64,000 nt of DNA from Achatina immaculata (GCA_009760885.1 CM019710.1:331179-395178); one strand, 5' to 3'; counted from the first letter of the stretch, positions 21,710 to 36,800 are shown. Program-made: numbers and translations. Notes: generated by a model from the letters alone, not told the origin.

Positions 21710-21961
21710 TCACGTTATTTCAGATGAAGTAGCTATAGTTGTAGATGTCGCGGTTATCGTTCTTGTTGATGGAGAGATCCAGTCTGTGGTAGCTATAGTT
21801 GTAGAAATCGCAGTTATCGTTTTTGTAGATGTAGAGGTCCGATCTGTGGTAGCTGTAGTTGCAGCCGTAGGTCTCTCACTTCTAATACCAGCTTTCTCAG
21901 TTTTTTTTGTAGTTGCTATAACGGGATTTCGGGATGCTGTATGAGCCAGTGATGTGGCCAG
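21710..21961 (-). CDS. MP-C possible exon 14 (alternative Thr/Ser-rich C-terminus)
   Basis: It has an acceptor-like acttacaccag just above 21961 and stays open for 83 codons to TGA at 21710-21712. It begins [13 protein letters not shown] and contains two Thr/Ser-rich near-repeats ([16 protein letters not shown] and [15 protein letters not shown]). Composition matches exon 13, supporting membership of the same mucin-like tail. It needs an upstream phase-0 donor: gtagaa at 22014 or gtaatc further up. Using gtagaa leaves an intron of only 53 bp, which is very short. Confidence 0.5.
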   Translation of the reverse strand: MATSLAHTASRNPVIATTKKTEKAGIRSERPTAATTATTDRTSTSTKTITAISTTIATTDWISPSTRTITATSTTIATSSEIT

Positions 21962-24900
21962 CTGGTGTAAGTACAATAATTTAACAATGTGGTTTATTTT
22001 TCACTGTATTCTACAGTTGTGCTACTTGTGGAAGTGATTACTGCAGACGTTGCTGCAGCGATGGTTGTTGTAAGAATCCTGCTTGACTTAGTGATTAGTG
22101 ACGTTGGTGGTGACGTTGGTGGTGATGTTGGTGATGTAATGGTAGTTCTGGTTGGCATTATGGTAGAGTAATAGAATGCAGAGGCGGCTGTGGTATCCGC
22201 ACTGGCCGTTGTTGTTGCTGCTGCAGCGGTTCTCGATTCTTCGCCGACATCCACACATTTTCCAGCTACGCACCACTGAAAACAGAATAATACTCTATTG
22301 TGGGCACTCATAATATTAGTCAGCAACATTCTTACCTGCACAATCACTCTCAGTACCACATACATTACTAGCACAGTCGTTCTCGATAACATCACCATTA
22401 CTACCACAATCATTCTCAACAACATCACCATTACCAGCACAATCATTCAACCACCGTTACCAGCACACTCATTCTCACAAACACCATCATTACCAGCAGA
22501 GTCATTCCCAATAACACCACCATTACTACCATACTCAAATCCAATAACGTCATCTTTACCAGCACAATCAATCTCAGCAAAATCACCATTACCAGCACAG
22601 TCATTCTCAATAATATCACCATTACTACCATAATCATTCTCGGTAACATTATCATTACCAGCACAATCATCCTGAACAAAATCACCATTATCAGACAATC
22701 ACAAACAATCCCAGTAGCATCACCTTTGCCAGCAGATCATTCCCAGCAATGTCACCAGTAACAGCAGTCAACTAGCACGATTTAACGAGGGAGGTATAGC
22801 AATAGTGTCCCAGTCCTTGCCGCTAGACTGTGCACGGTTTGCTCCCCTAGCCCTTGTTTCAAAATCTTTCCCCGAGGGGAAACTGGTGTGGGGTGGGGGG
22901 GGGGGTAGGCGGGAGGAGTTAATGCGCCCCTTACTCGCAGATGACCTTGCCATTGAGCTCCTGAGACATTTATAGAGTTATCTGCCCCACACAACTACCT
23001 CGCCTCACCCTCGAAGGTCATCACCTGTTCTGGTCCACAACCGATTATTCTACATACTCGCAGCTAACCTCTATAATCTAGAGGACTTATCACCATCCGC
23101 CACCCGGTGGATGCTATTGGTGGTATTTGTTGTTAGTAATTAACACGCCTAGCGGTATACCTTACATTTTTATGATTATATATTTATACTGTTATTAATT
23201 AGCATAGCACTATCTCTCTCACTCTCTCTGAACCTTAAGTGCCCAGGGCACATGGGGCTTTCGCAAGGGTTTTCCACAAATACCTGTCATTTGCCTTTTT
23301 TTCTGCTCTCGCCCAGGTGAACCCTCAATTGCTCAACATCCTTTCTGTTGTTCTTCTCCATGTCTCTTTTGGTCTACCCTTACTTCTGTTCCCCTCTGGT
23401 GTCCATCTTAGTGCTATTTTTGGTAGTGAGTTGTCAGTCATTCGGAGCACATGTCCCAACCATCGCCAGCGTCTTTCCTCAATAATTGCTGTCAATGGCT
23501 TCATCTGCATTTCTGCCAACAAGGTGTTATTTCTAATGGTGTTTGGCCAAAATATTTTTCTAATTCTTCGTAAACATTTAGTCTGGAAATAATTCAACTT
23601 GTTTTCTATGGCTATGGTGGCATAGCACTATACACAACTAATAACTGTCACGTTTAACTTAAGTTCATGCTAAATATATAAATTTCTTATAAATTCATAA
23701 AATGTATATTTATGTACCACAACATACATATAAGTACAGTTACATACTTTGTTAGTTCCACAGGTTGTAAATTCTTGCGGCACAATCAGAAAGCAGTTAT
23801 CTGTCAAGTTCGTGCTCCCACAGTACATTCCTCCACACAGACTTTCCATTCCATTGGTGCTGCTCTGTTTGAGCTGGAGAATATGGAAACACAATATCAC
23901 ACATTTAACATTTTATATTATACTAAACTTTGCAGGCCAGTTAAGAACATGGTGTGTGAAAATACTCTTAATGTAAAATCTTATAATTTAGCAAGAAAAA
24001 ATCTGATTAAAAATCACTATGTTTTAGCACAATTTCTTCTTCTTCTTCTTCTTTATTTCTTTCTTTCTTTTTTTTTCTTCTTTCTTTCTTCTTTATTTTT
24101 CTTCCTTCTTCTTCTTCTTCCTCACTGGAACTGCGAGTTGTTGTTCTTTGCAGCCGATGCAGTGAAGATGTTGAGGCATACCATGGTGTCGGCTTGGGAG
24201 TGGGTCATGGTGGTAATATTTATCAGCCCCTTGGTGGAGCTGGACAGAAAATGGCGTGCAACGCTTCTTTAACAGCCTCCTGAGGGTTGGAGACTGTGGT
24301 GATCCCTCCCGGGTTACCCAGGCTAGGCCTGCTACTGTGGGGTATCAATAGAAAGGTTGGACAGGCTCATGGGGTATCAATAGAAAGGTTGGACAGGCTC
24401 ATGGGGTATCAATAGAAAGGTTGGACAGGCTCATGGGGTATCAATAGAAAGGTTGGACAGCCTCATGGGGTATCAATAGAAAGGTTGGACAGGCTCATGG
24501 GGTATCAATAGAAAGGTTGGACAGGCTCATGGGGTGGCAACATCTTAGCTTCCGTTTCAAAATTCAGTCAGTCAGTCAGTCAATATCTGTATGCCCCTTG
24601 CGGACATTTGCCTCCCTAACAGCTCTCCTGTAGGCCTCTCGGTTGTAAGCAGCATGCCCTGCTGCTGATGCGTCCATTCGCAAATCATCAACGATGTCTT
24701 GTAGCCATTTTCGCCTTGATCTTCCTCTCTTTCTTTTCCCATTTTATTTACCCTCCCAAGACGGTCTTCTCTAAATTCTCATAACGTTTAATGTGTCCAA
24801 AGGTTTTCTCTGTTTAGTCCGATTTACTGGCCAGCCTTCTTCAGTATTAAGCTGTTGTAGCATGAATATATTTGTTATTTTTTTATCACATGTCATAACT

Positions 24901-27900
24901 ACTATAGGAAACGGGAAATTGAAATCTGATACACTTCCGAGAGAGAACTCGGCATGAACTTGAGAAACATCCTGAGATGGAAATGTGAAGCAACGAAGAA
25001 GAGAAGTAGACAAATAAAACATGGGGAAGAAGTGGAGATGGACAGGCTGAAACAAATCTGGAGAGATATGGGAGAATATGATGCTTGGATCCCTCTGTGA
25101 TGAATTCATTCACCATCAGCATACATGAGTAATGGATGGATGGATGGATGGATGGATGGATGGATGGATGGATGGATGGATGGATGGATGGATGGATGGA
25201 TGAATGATTGGACGGATGAATAAGTCACATATAATTTTGATCCACCAACAAAGATGTCTGCAACACAAATATCAGTATCAACAGAACAACCGCGGCTCAG
25301 AAATTTTTCTTATCTGCACAGCTATTCCAGATTCCACAGCTCCTCCAGATTCCATAGCTGCTCAAATTCCGCGGCTGGTCGGGATTATGGAATAATTATA
25401 CTTTGAACTACTTCCTCTGATGTATCGTTGTTGAGGCAGCTGTCATTCTGATGTTGTGACTGGCATGACCCTGGACATCCTACTATAAAATGCTGTCCTC
25501 TTGACAGGAGATACCTGGTATGTACTCCAGTTTTCTTTTTGCCTAATTTCTTCAATGCTATGGAAAAATCCTCTATTGGAGGATCTTTTTCTTGTCCATT
25601 TAATCCTTAGTTATAGGAACGTTGGTTCTCTAGTGAAATGTGACAACAGACTATACCCACGAAGAACCATTAGGTTTATCTTATCTTAACCTGAACGCCT
25701 TCATCGTGTAATCATATGTCGCCTATGAAAACATTATAAAAAGATATAATCATATGGTGTCTATGAACACATTCTAAAGAGATATAATCATATTCTGTCT
25801 ATGAAAATATTCTAAAAAAGATATAATCATATGTCGTTTATGAAAACATTCTAGAAAAGATATATAATTATATGTCGCCGAGGAAAATATTCTAATAAAA
25901 ATATAATCATTTATCGCCTATGAAAATATTCTAAAAAATATATAATCTTGTGTCGTCTATGAAAATATTCTAATAAAAAATAATCATATGCCGTTTATGG
26001 AAACATTCCAAAAAAGATATAATCATATGTCGCCTATTAACATATTCTAATAAAAATATTATATTATGCAAAGAAAACTAAATTGATGACAACTGACAAA
26101 ACAAACAAGGCAACTGAAATATGTATCAATGAGGAAAAACTGGAAGAAGTGTTAGAGTTTTGAATATCTTGGATCGCTACTAACTAATAATGGAGATACA
26201 ATGAGGGAAATTAAAAGGAGGACATCTATCGCTCTTCAGAATTTAAAACAAATAAAGAATCTGTGGAGATGAGCAGACAGAACCACAAAAATAAGATTTT
26301 TAAGGACATGCATCTTTCCCATAGCAACATATGCCTGTGAGACCTGGACACTTAACAAAACAGCTGAGAAACACATAAATGCCTTTGAATGTAAATGCTA
26401 CAGAAGAGTTCTCCAAATATCGTGGACACAAAAAAGAACAAATATATATACTACAAGAGCTTAATATTGAAGAAGGCTGGCTAGTGAAGAGGATTAAAGA
26501 GAGAAAACTTAAATATTTTGGACACATTAAACGTCATGATAATTTAGAGAAGACCGTATTGGAAGGATACATAATGGGAAAAAGAAAAAGAGGAAGACCA
26601 AGACGAAGATGGCTGCAAGACATCGTTGACGATCTGGAAATGGATGCAACAGCAGCAGGCCATCTTGCTCACAACCGAGAGGCCTACAGGAGTGCTGTTT
26701 GGGAGGCAAAGTTCCGCAAGGGACATGCAAATGAATGAATGAATGAATAAATAAAAATATAATAGTATTTCGTATGTGAAAACATTTTAATAAAAATATA
26801 ATCATACGTCGCCTGTGAAAACATTCTAAAAAGATATGTTTGAAACGAACCTCACAAAAGTAGCTGGACGGGTTCAGAGAGGAGAGCCGACACTGGACAT
26901 CCCTGCTCAAGACTTGACCAGCTCCTTGTCCGTCAGCAGGAGTTGGAAGTTCAGAGTCTCCTTGGACATTATCAACTGTACATGTGACTCTAAACGTCAG
27001 AGTCGGGAAGAAACACAGATAGAACTCGTTTGTTTAATGTTTGGAGCGCACACATGAGTTTTCTCTTCTCTGTTATTTTATCTACTTACATCTGCGAGCT
27101 GCTGTTATTTTATCTACCTATATCTCCGACCTGGTGTTCTTTTATCTGCTTATATCTGCGACCTGGCGTTCTTTTATCTGCTTATATTTGCGACCTGGCG
27201 TTCTTTTATCTGCTTATATCTGCGACCTGGCGTTCTTTTATCTGCTTATATCTGCGACCTGGCGTTCTTTTATCTGCTTATATCTGCGACCTGGCGTTCT
27301 TTTATCTGCTTATATCTGCGACCTGGCGTTCTTTTATCTACATATAGCTACGATCTTCTGTTGTTTTATCTCTCTATATCTCTGACCTGATGTTCTTTTA
27401 TCTACATATAGCTACGATCTTCTGTTGTTTTATCTACATATATCTGTGACCTGGTGTTCTTTTATCTACATATATCTGTGCCCTGGTGTTCTTTTATCTA
27501 CATATATCTGTGACCTGGTGTTCTTTTATCTACATATAGCTACGATCTTCTGTTGTTTTATCTACATATATATGTGACCTGGTGTTCTTTTATCTACATA
27601 TATCTGTGACCTGGTGTTCTTTTATCTACATATATCTGTGACCTGGTGTTCTTTTATCTACATATAGCTACGAGCTGCTGTTGTTTTATCTCCCTATATC
27701 TGCGACCTGGTGTTCTTTTATCTCTCTAATTCTGTGAGCTGTTGTTCTTTAATCTTCCTAATTCTGTAAGCTGCTGTTCTTTAATATTCTTAATTCTGTG
27801 AGCTGTTGTTCTTTAATCTTCCTAATTCTGTGAGCTGTTGTTCTTTAATCTTCTTAATTATGTGAGCCCTTGTTCTTTAATCTTCCTAATTATGTGAGCC

Positions 27901-30900
27901 CTTGTTCTTTAATCTCCCTAATTATGTGAGCCCTTGTTCTTTAATCTCCCTAATTATGTGAGCTGTTGTTCTTTAATCTCCCTAATTATGTGAGCCCTTG
28001 TTCTTTAATCTTCCTAATTCTGTGAGCTGCTGTTCTTTAATCTTCCTAATTCTGTGAGCTGCTGTTCTTTTATCTCCCTATAGCTGCTCGCTGTTTTTCT
28101 TTGCAACCGATGCGGTGAAGGTACTCAAACAAAGCATCGTATCGGATTGGGAGCGGTTTGTTTCGTCTATTTTTGTCAGTCCCTTAGAGGAGCTGAAAAA
28201 CAGGGAGGTGTGGAGTACTTCTTTAGCAGACTCCACCCGCTAACCAAGCTAGGTCTGGTGCTTGGAGTACCAACTGAGAGAAGGACAGGGTCTTGTTTGG
28301 TTAAGATTCGCAAACCCTGATGCTAGCATGGCTGGTATTGGACACATACTGCCATATTGAACAGGGTCTTCTCTCCCACTGCACTCTAGTCCTGACACTC
28401 TATAACTTCAGGCTTTTGAATACTTTGCTAATTTTTTTTTCTGTTATTGTCCCCATTTTTTAGTAAAATCTTCATTGTGATACCATGCGCTGTCACAACA
28501 ATTCATTTATTTTATATGGCACTGATCATTGCTTCGCTTAAAGGTATATTTTTTGTACGAAATATAAAGCACTATAGCGCCTTTGTTTGTTTGTTTGTTT
28601 GTTTATATTTACACAAAACTCCATATTTGGTCTTAAACATAGAATACACAATTAATTGCAAGTATAATGCGTTATTTGCAATAAACTTAAAGTTACTTTT
28701 TAAAATCTAATGTGAAATAACTATTTAACAGGCATTATTTGGACGGAATAACAGAAAGGGGACGTTTGAAAAGAAAACTGAATTAGGAACTGGTTGATGT
28801 TAAGAAGAAGGCTATAGAGAAGGAAGTGACTATCGAGAAATGAGGTGGCTGTGGAGAAGGAAGTGACTAATGAGAAATGAAGTGGCTATGGAGAAGGAAG
28901 TGGCTATCGAGAAGAAAATGTGCGCATGAGAGATACGTGCTGTATAAAAGAGAAATATGTGTTACACAGGGGGAAAATGTAGGATGTAAAGTCAACATAA
29001 CAGTTTGCCAAGTCTCAGTTTGTTTTGTATATCAAAAAAAAAAAAAAACGTTGCCAAGTCTCAATTTATTCTCTATATAAGAAAAATGTTGCCGCGCCTC
29101 ATTTGATTCTGTAGATCAGAAAAGAAAGTAGTCTCTGTTGTCTGATCTTCCAACGTGTTTCTTCTCAACGATATAAAATCAAATTATCTCTTCCGCTCCT
29201 AAATATATTTTCACGCTCTGTAACAAAACATTCTGATGGCAGCTTTTGGTAGAAAGAAACTGGAAGAAAGTCACTCGATAATTTTAAAAAAAAAACATGG
29301 GTTGGATTAGACGTGTGGTAATTTAACTTAATTTTAGTTAAACTTTGCCTAAATATTGCTATGAGGATTGGTTCACACAAGTTTCCAAACTCTACAACCA
29401 TTTCCTGTGCTTTTTAAAAAAATTTTTTAAGCCAAAGAGCTAACACAAAACGAAATAAAAGAGGTAATAATGAGAAATGAGGAATAATAATTCGTCTTTG
29501 AAGCGATGAGACACAGAACATATAACATTCTTTTCCCGTAGAACGATCACTCTCTGATGAGTCACTGAAAGGACATGTCCTGCTAGTAGGTTTGGGGAGA
29601 TATTAATCATACAAACTATACAAGACCATTGACGCAACAGATAAAAAAAAACGTGGTAAGTTTCAAGAAAAAAAAGGGAGCATATTAAAAAGTACTAGAA
29701 CAAGTAAAGAAATAATAATGAATAAGCATAAGGCAGTTAATTTATGCTGGCCATATTAAGAAAAATAATACTGTAAATCAGTCATTTGCATGTCCCATGC
29801 CGGACCTTGCCTCCCTAAGATCTCTCCTGTAGGTCTCTCGGTTGTAAGCAAGATGCCCTGCTGTCGATGCATCCATTTGCAGATTATCAACGATGTCTTG
29901 CAGCCATCTTAGGCTTCTTCTTCCTCTCTTTCTTTTTCCTATTATGTATCCTTCCAAGACGGTCTTCTCTAAACTCTGATGAGGTTTAATGTATGCAAAA
30001 TATTTAAGTTTTCTCTGTTTAATAATACATGAGGCTTCAAAATATAATACTGTACAAAGAAGAAAGTCTATCAGAAGGAAGACTTGAAGTTAAAAGAGTA
30101 AGGTTACTATACTTCAAATGTGAAGGCAACAGGAACAAATAAAGGCAATCTTCCTTTCTTCAGTGAACAAGTTGAACTGTGCTGCTACTAAATGCCAAGG
30201 GTCTAGTGAAACTGATATATTTAGAACCACTGTTCAAGAACTTAGACAGTAAAGGTTGATCTGTAATATCCTCTTCTACAAGTTTGTTTCCTGTTACCCA
30301 CATAGAAACAGCCGACAGCCAGGCTCTCATCTCCACCACCAGACAACAGCATAACCGGAGAAAAAGGCAATCTTCCAACAGCACCAAGTCATAACAATGT
30401 TGAGCCACTCAACAAGAAGGTAGTTGCACAAGTAGACATCAAATTTTTTAATGAGGGCAAATGGAAAGTGACTGATGAGGATGGAGGATTTCAAGAATTT
30501 ACATATGACTGGCTTCACTCCCCGGCAATAATTCAGTTTGCCATGTGGGGAGGGAGTGGACAATTCTAATAGCTAGAATAAGACTACCGGCATTCAAAAT
30601 CAAACAAAATATTATCATACTTACCCAACATCAGAATAGCTCAAAATATTGTCATACGTACTCAACATCAGAATAGCTCAAAATATTGTCATACTTACTC
30701 AACATCAGAATAGCTCAAAATATTGTCATACTTACTCAACATCAGAATATTGTCATACTTACTCAACATCAGAATATTGTCATACTTACTCAACATCAGA
30801 ATAGCTCAAAATATTGTCATACTTACTCAACATCAGAATAGCTCAAAAAGAAAACAATCCACACATAAGCAACCATAACTAGTAAGCTCACATCAGCAAC

Positions 30901-33547
30901 CATAACTAGTAAGCTCACATCAACAACCACAACTAGTAAGCTCACATCAGCAACCACAACTAGTAAGCTCACATCAGCAACCACAACTAGTAAGCTCACA
31001 TCAACAACCACAACTAGTAAGCTCACATCAACAACCACAACTAGTAAGCTCACATCAACAACCACAACTAGTAAGCTCACATCAGCAACCACAACTATTA
31101 ATCTCACATCAGCAACCACAACTAGTAAGCTTACATCAGACCAAAAAAGGGTAAAAAACCGCTGTCAATAATAACTGAGCTCACATTGTACTCCAACAAT
31201 CTGCCAGTACTGTTCTGCCCTAAGACGGACAGCAATTATTACTCTACACGAGGTGAAATCAATGAATAACTACTATACACGTCCAGAATATCAAGTAATT
31301 ATTTTTTAAAAACTGACTGAACAAGCCTATAAAAAACCTTCCTATCACGACCATTCTGAACACACTGTTCAAACATGAACATCTTCTTAGGTAGTCCTCA
31401 TGCTAACGGAACCTACTGATCTCTACATAACCCTAATCATCCACTCCTGCATGGTCATCTCTACCTCTATTACATGACTGGGATTTTCTCAGCCCCCGTC
31501 TAGAAACTTCTGTCTCGAGAAGTCTCAACCTTTTCGTGAGAAACAGTTCACTTAACCTTCAACTGCTGTGAAAATCTTAGTTTCTAACAAATAATCTTTG
31601 TGCCCAAATTCACATTTTGTTGTGACTGTTTTTAACATTACTCCGAGCTAGCTGTCACTTTTTTCACGAGAATTCTGTCTTAGCTGGCGTCACAAGATGT
31701 CCTAGAAAAGCCTAGTATGACAGTTATTGATTTTGACTTCTCTTTGTCCTTAGGTCATTGAAAGTTCAGACTCCAATTGAAACAAATTATGAGGTATTAC
31801 AATATACTATAATTATGTCCCTTTGACTGGGCAATCTAGCGTTTTGATTCCACACTTACAGAATTATGTCACGCAAAAGACAAGACTATTGATTAACGAA
31901 AGAACCATTCATTCATTCAGATTTTCGAGCCATTTTGACTATAACTGCAGACAAGACTTGTCTTCCTTTCCTCTCTGTTCTTAGTCTTCTCCTGCCAGCT
32001 GTTCACTCCCAGGGCTCGTAGGTCTTCTTCTTCCAGAGTGTCACCTCACCGTTGTCTTGGTCTGTCTCCTTTGCTCACTCTTAAGCAAGCCCTTTTTGTC
32101 TGTCTATTCTTGTCTAACAAGAGTCCGAGCCAGTTCAGTCTTTTGCTTTGTATAACGGTAGTTATAAGTGGAGACTGGAGCAACATGTTGATTTCTTTAT
32201 TACTCTAAGTGTTTATGTCTTTATGAAGGAATCATCGAAAGCTTAATTTTCATTACCCCCAGTATGACTCTTTATAATAACGCATGACGACGACGACGAC
32301 AGGGAAAGAAAATATTTATTTATGAACATTTATACACAGATAGAAGATATGCATGTCATAATAGCAACAACAACAAAATACTAATAATCTAGAAATGGAC
32401 TGGTCACGTGCTCCGAAGAGACCCCAGCAACATCGCTAAAACAGCCATGAGATTGACACCAGAGGGGAAAAGAAAGAGAGGCCGACCAAAAGCATTCTGG
32501 CAGGGAACAGTAGAAGAGGAAGCGAGTAGCATGCAGCACAGCTGGGGCACATTACAAAGTCTGGCCGCGGACCGTGAGAGGTGGAAAGAGTTTATTGCTG
32601 GCCTGCAAGACGCCACATTGCTACTGGACATTGGACTGCTTAGCCGATAGCCGACAAAAGACTTGGCAGAGGTATACGCTGAGAACAGCGAAGATTTACG
32701 AAGTAACTACAGACAAAAGCCAGAAAGAAAATATAAGTAACATCAGTTTACCTGCTTAAGTAGTTTTTGATTGATTTAATAGAGCACGGAGAAAATGTCC
32801 ATGGGTTGCCCTCTTTGTCTTTAGAGACAGGGATAGTGAAAGTGGTAGCCATCACGTGCTGGTCATCGTCACTGCATCTGTCTTCTCCCGTCGTTTCTTG
32901 GTCGTGGACAGCTGAAAGACTGTAGGTAAGTAGACTTGAAGTTATCTGCATGCACTTAACAAAAGAAACATGGAACCAACTAGCATATATACAGATAAGC
33001 TAATAGTTACCTGGGTTGATTGGCAACCCTATATCATATATACCTGGTCAGAGGCGAGCCTTTCCCAGAATTGCGCACTTCCGGTCCTAGCCTGTCTCTC
33101 AGCCACGCTCCTATGCTCTAGGGTTGCTAATCAACCCGGGTAACTATTTGCTTATATATTCCCAACACAAGCCCGTCTGACATGCTGCCCTTTATCATAC
33201 AAATTTCTATCTGTTCCAGACATTCTACAAAAAATGTTACGCATATAACGAACATAATTAACACTGTAAAGCTCAGGAACATAACATGAAATAAAATATA
33301 AGATTTACGCTTCAATCTTGTACATGAAATCAGTACAGAAAGTACCTACATACATGTACAAGTAGTTATTTTCGCAGTCTCACAATAATGACTGTCTACC
33401 ATCTAAAATGCCAGTACTAGTCCAAACAAATAATTGAATTCAGTGTCAGTAAGGAGTGTCTAAAACAACACGTACATTTACTGAATAATAGAGACATACA
33501 ATAGACATAAAGTAGATATTGGAAAAGTTTGTAGTTGCAGGAGAGAG

Positions 33548-33604
<57 letters not shown>

Positions 33605-33720
33605 CAAGGTAGGGTATTCCAAAGATGAGCAGCAGGATAAGCAAAGTTTTTCTTGAAAACGGATGTATGGATGGATGGATGGACGGACGGACGGACAGAC
33701 GGACAGAAAGACAGACAGAC

Positions 33721-33811
<91 letters not shown>

Positions 33812-36800
33812 ATTACCTGTGCCCAAGCTCATGGGCCGCAGTTTTAGAGAGAGAACCGCTAAACCTGTTCACACAGATGGAGATCCCCTCGTCAGTACAG
33901 ACTCGACTTCTGTAGGCAACTCCGTTAAACCCTCCCATGCTAAACCTGAAATTGAGCACGAAATGTTTCTCCATCTTTTGTTATTTATTACTTCCCACGT
34001 TTTTAATATAACAGACCTGACTACAGGTTGTGCTCTGACTACAGGTTGTGCTCTGACTACAGGTTGTGCTCTGACTACAGGTTGTGCTCTGACTACAGGT
34101 TGTGTTCTGACTTAACGGCAGCACTCGAGCCGGCCGCATAGCATAAGTCGACTTGCCCGTATGTCAGTTGTTACAGGTGTAGGTCAGACACTAAGTAACA
34201 ATTCGTTACAAGATGAATAGACACGTGTTTAGCATGCGAATTAATGCAGTAAATGTGTAGAAATTAATGACAAAATAATAATCATCAAACATTAAATAAT
34301 GAGTCGTATTGTAGTAAATTTTTAATGACACAGAGAAGTACTTGCACATACGGCTACACAGGGCCGTCTTAACAGAATCGGGGGCCCCTAAAAAAGTAAT
34401 GCACTGGGCCCCCGCCATTCCTCTCTAACCTATGCACGCAATGTTCGGAATTAAAGTATACATAATTAGTAGAGTTGAGTTAAACATATTTTCATTAGTA
34501 CTTTCAATTAACTTTCATTTGCCATATACATTTCATATATTTGGTTTTCCATGGGCTGGTTTTGCCACCATGCATTTGGGGCCCCTGGGAAGTGTCTAGG
34601 TGGGCCCATACGGTAAGACGTCACTGCAGCCACATGCGTAGGTTCTCCACTCACTAAGTGATGTTGTGATGCGGTTGCTCATCTCCTCTTGATTTGTGAT
34701 GAATGTATAACGTATGTAGAACAGCAAATGTTTTATGAATTAATCACACATTGAATTATAACAAATTTAACAGTCTTATGGAGTCGTGGCCGAAAAAATA
34801 AACAGCCGTACTTATATCGACCGTATGTCGGGTCTTGACAGCATTTGGAAATTTCATGTTATAGTTCAATTTCCATTAATGTACATTGAAAAGAGAACTA
34901 ACCATTCCATTTTTACCAAGGACACAAGAATCCTAAAGAGACTACATAAAAAAGTTAGCTATGAAACAAACGCAAAGAAAGCCATGGGCATAAATGTAAT
35001 GTTTTTATTAGCGTATGTCTTCAGAGTATCTAGGGCAGGGTTTCTCAGCCTGGGTTTCGCTACGGATCTGCAGAGTTCCGCCAGAAATCGAGACTGAAAA
35101 ATCCTTGCTATGCACTTTTTCCGGAACCCTACGGCACAGCCACATGCTCGTGTAGGTAGACTGGCTGATTAAAAAGTTCTTACATATGCCATATACCACA
35201 AACCATTCCTGATTAACTTGACTGTTGTTTTTCAGTATGTACAGAAAGTCATTGGTTAAGACAACCTACACATAACTATGTTATATCTTACATTTTATCC
35301 CCTTACTTTCTGTTGAACGCCACAAAGGCTTCGCAAAGTAGTGTTTCTTTAATGGGCAAGTTTTGATTTTTTTCAATTTAGCCTCTCTCAACATTGTTAA
35401 CATTAACGTTTCACGTGATAGGTCTCTTTTTCTTTGTCCTCTTGTGTTCTAAATGATAGAGTGCTTCGGGATTCTCTGATTGGTACTTCTCATCATGTTG
35501 CCGATAAATTTCCATCTCGTTTTTTTAATCAGTGATGAGACCCCCCCCCTTTCCACAACCCTGCCTCATACCCTACACAACCTTAATTCATACCCTACGC
35601 AACCCTACTTCAGACCCTCCGCAACCCTACCTCATACCCTCCATAATCACACATCATACTCTCCACAACCCTGCCTCATACCCTACACAACCTTAATTCA
35701 TACCCTACACAACCCTACTTCAGACCCTCCACAACCATACCTCATACCCTCCACAATCATACATCATACCCTTCACAACCCTACCTGAGATCCTACGACC
35801 GTACATCGAACCCTCCACATCCCTACTTCACACCTTTGACAACCCTACCCTAGATTCCCCCCCCCCCCAGTATCTCAACTTCTGACCTCTACAACCTTAT
35901 TTTAGACCCTCCGCGACCTTGACTTGAGTTCTGACCTGTGGCTGAAAACCACCATGCCAGTGGCCAGATTATCTTAAAGTTCACCATCCAGCGACCATCT
36001 TTTCTCTGTACAACACAAGACACACAGCAGAATCAGGCTGGTTAAAAACAGTTTGAACATCTTTATTGGTTAACGCAAGCAGTTTAATGTTTAACACCTA
36101 AATAATTATAAGAAACACATGATAAAGAAAGAGGAGAAGAAGAGAAATATAAATTCGTATGAATGACATACAACAAATGAAACTGGACAAAATGAGAGAA
36201 ATAAAAGGTGCACTTAGCTGTGTCTTGTAAGAAGCTGTGTCTGAGAGTGTGTGTAGTGAAGAACTGTGAATGTTTAAGTGAAGACTTGAGAGGTTTGATA
36301 CCAATCTGACTGGTTGGTAGTAAAGAGAGGTGGGGACAGGAGAGAGATGAATACAATGGTTGTCAAGTCAAGGAAAGAGTGTGTGGAGTATATAAATGTT
36401 GTTCGGGTAGTGGGTTTGTAATACAGTGTAGTAAAGGTTCTAGAATATCACTTACAAGTTGAGAAAAGAGTAGAGAAGAACTGAGTAGTGATGGAATATG
36501 ATTTTAGAGAAATAAAATTTCAAGTATAGCTAAAATTTCAAGTTCAAACAGTTTGGTTCCCATGTCACATATTCCTGTATGTACAGGATTTCTAGTAACG
36601 GCCATTAAATAGTATCATTCTGATAACAGAAGCGTCTAGGAATAATTAATGGATGTTACTAGAAAAAAAATACTTGAAATTGAAATGGTTAGATTATAAG
36701 CACGCTGGTAGATGTCATAAAGATGTATCTACACGCGGACGGCAGAAATGAGGCCAGTCTCTACAATGTAAGTTATCCTACACTTTTTTGAAAAACAGTT

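Noticed and set aside
30160..30563. Cys/Trp-containing minus-strand ORFs as further MP-C exons
   Set aside because: Exons 10 and 11 already join across this intron in frame. These ORFs have no matching motif or phased splice sites.
30823..31119. Minus-strand VVVADVSLL repeat protein
   Set aside because: It is a 27-bp minisatellite whose unit equals nine codons.
25133..33811. CRISPR-like regular repeats
   Set aside because: The arrays are head-to-tail minisatellites without unique spacers, in an animal genome.
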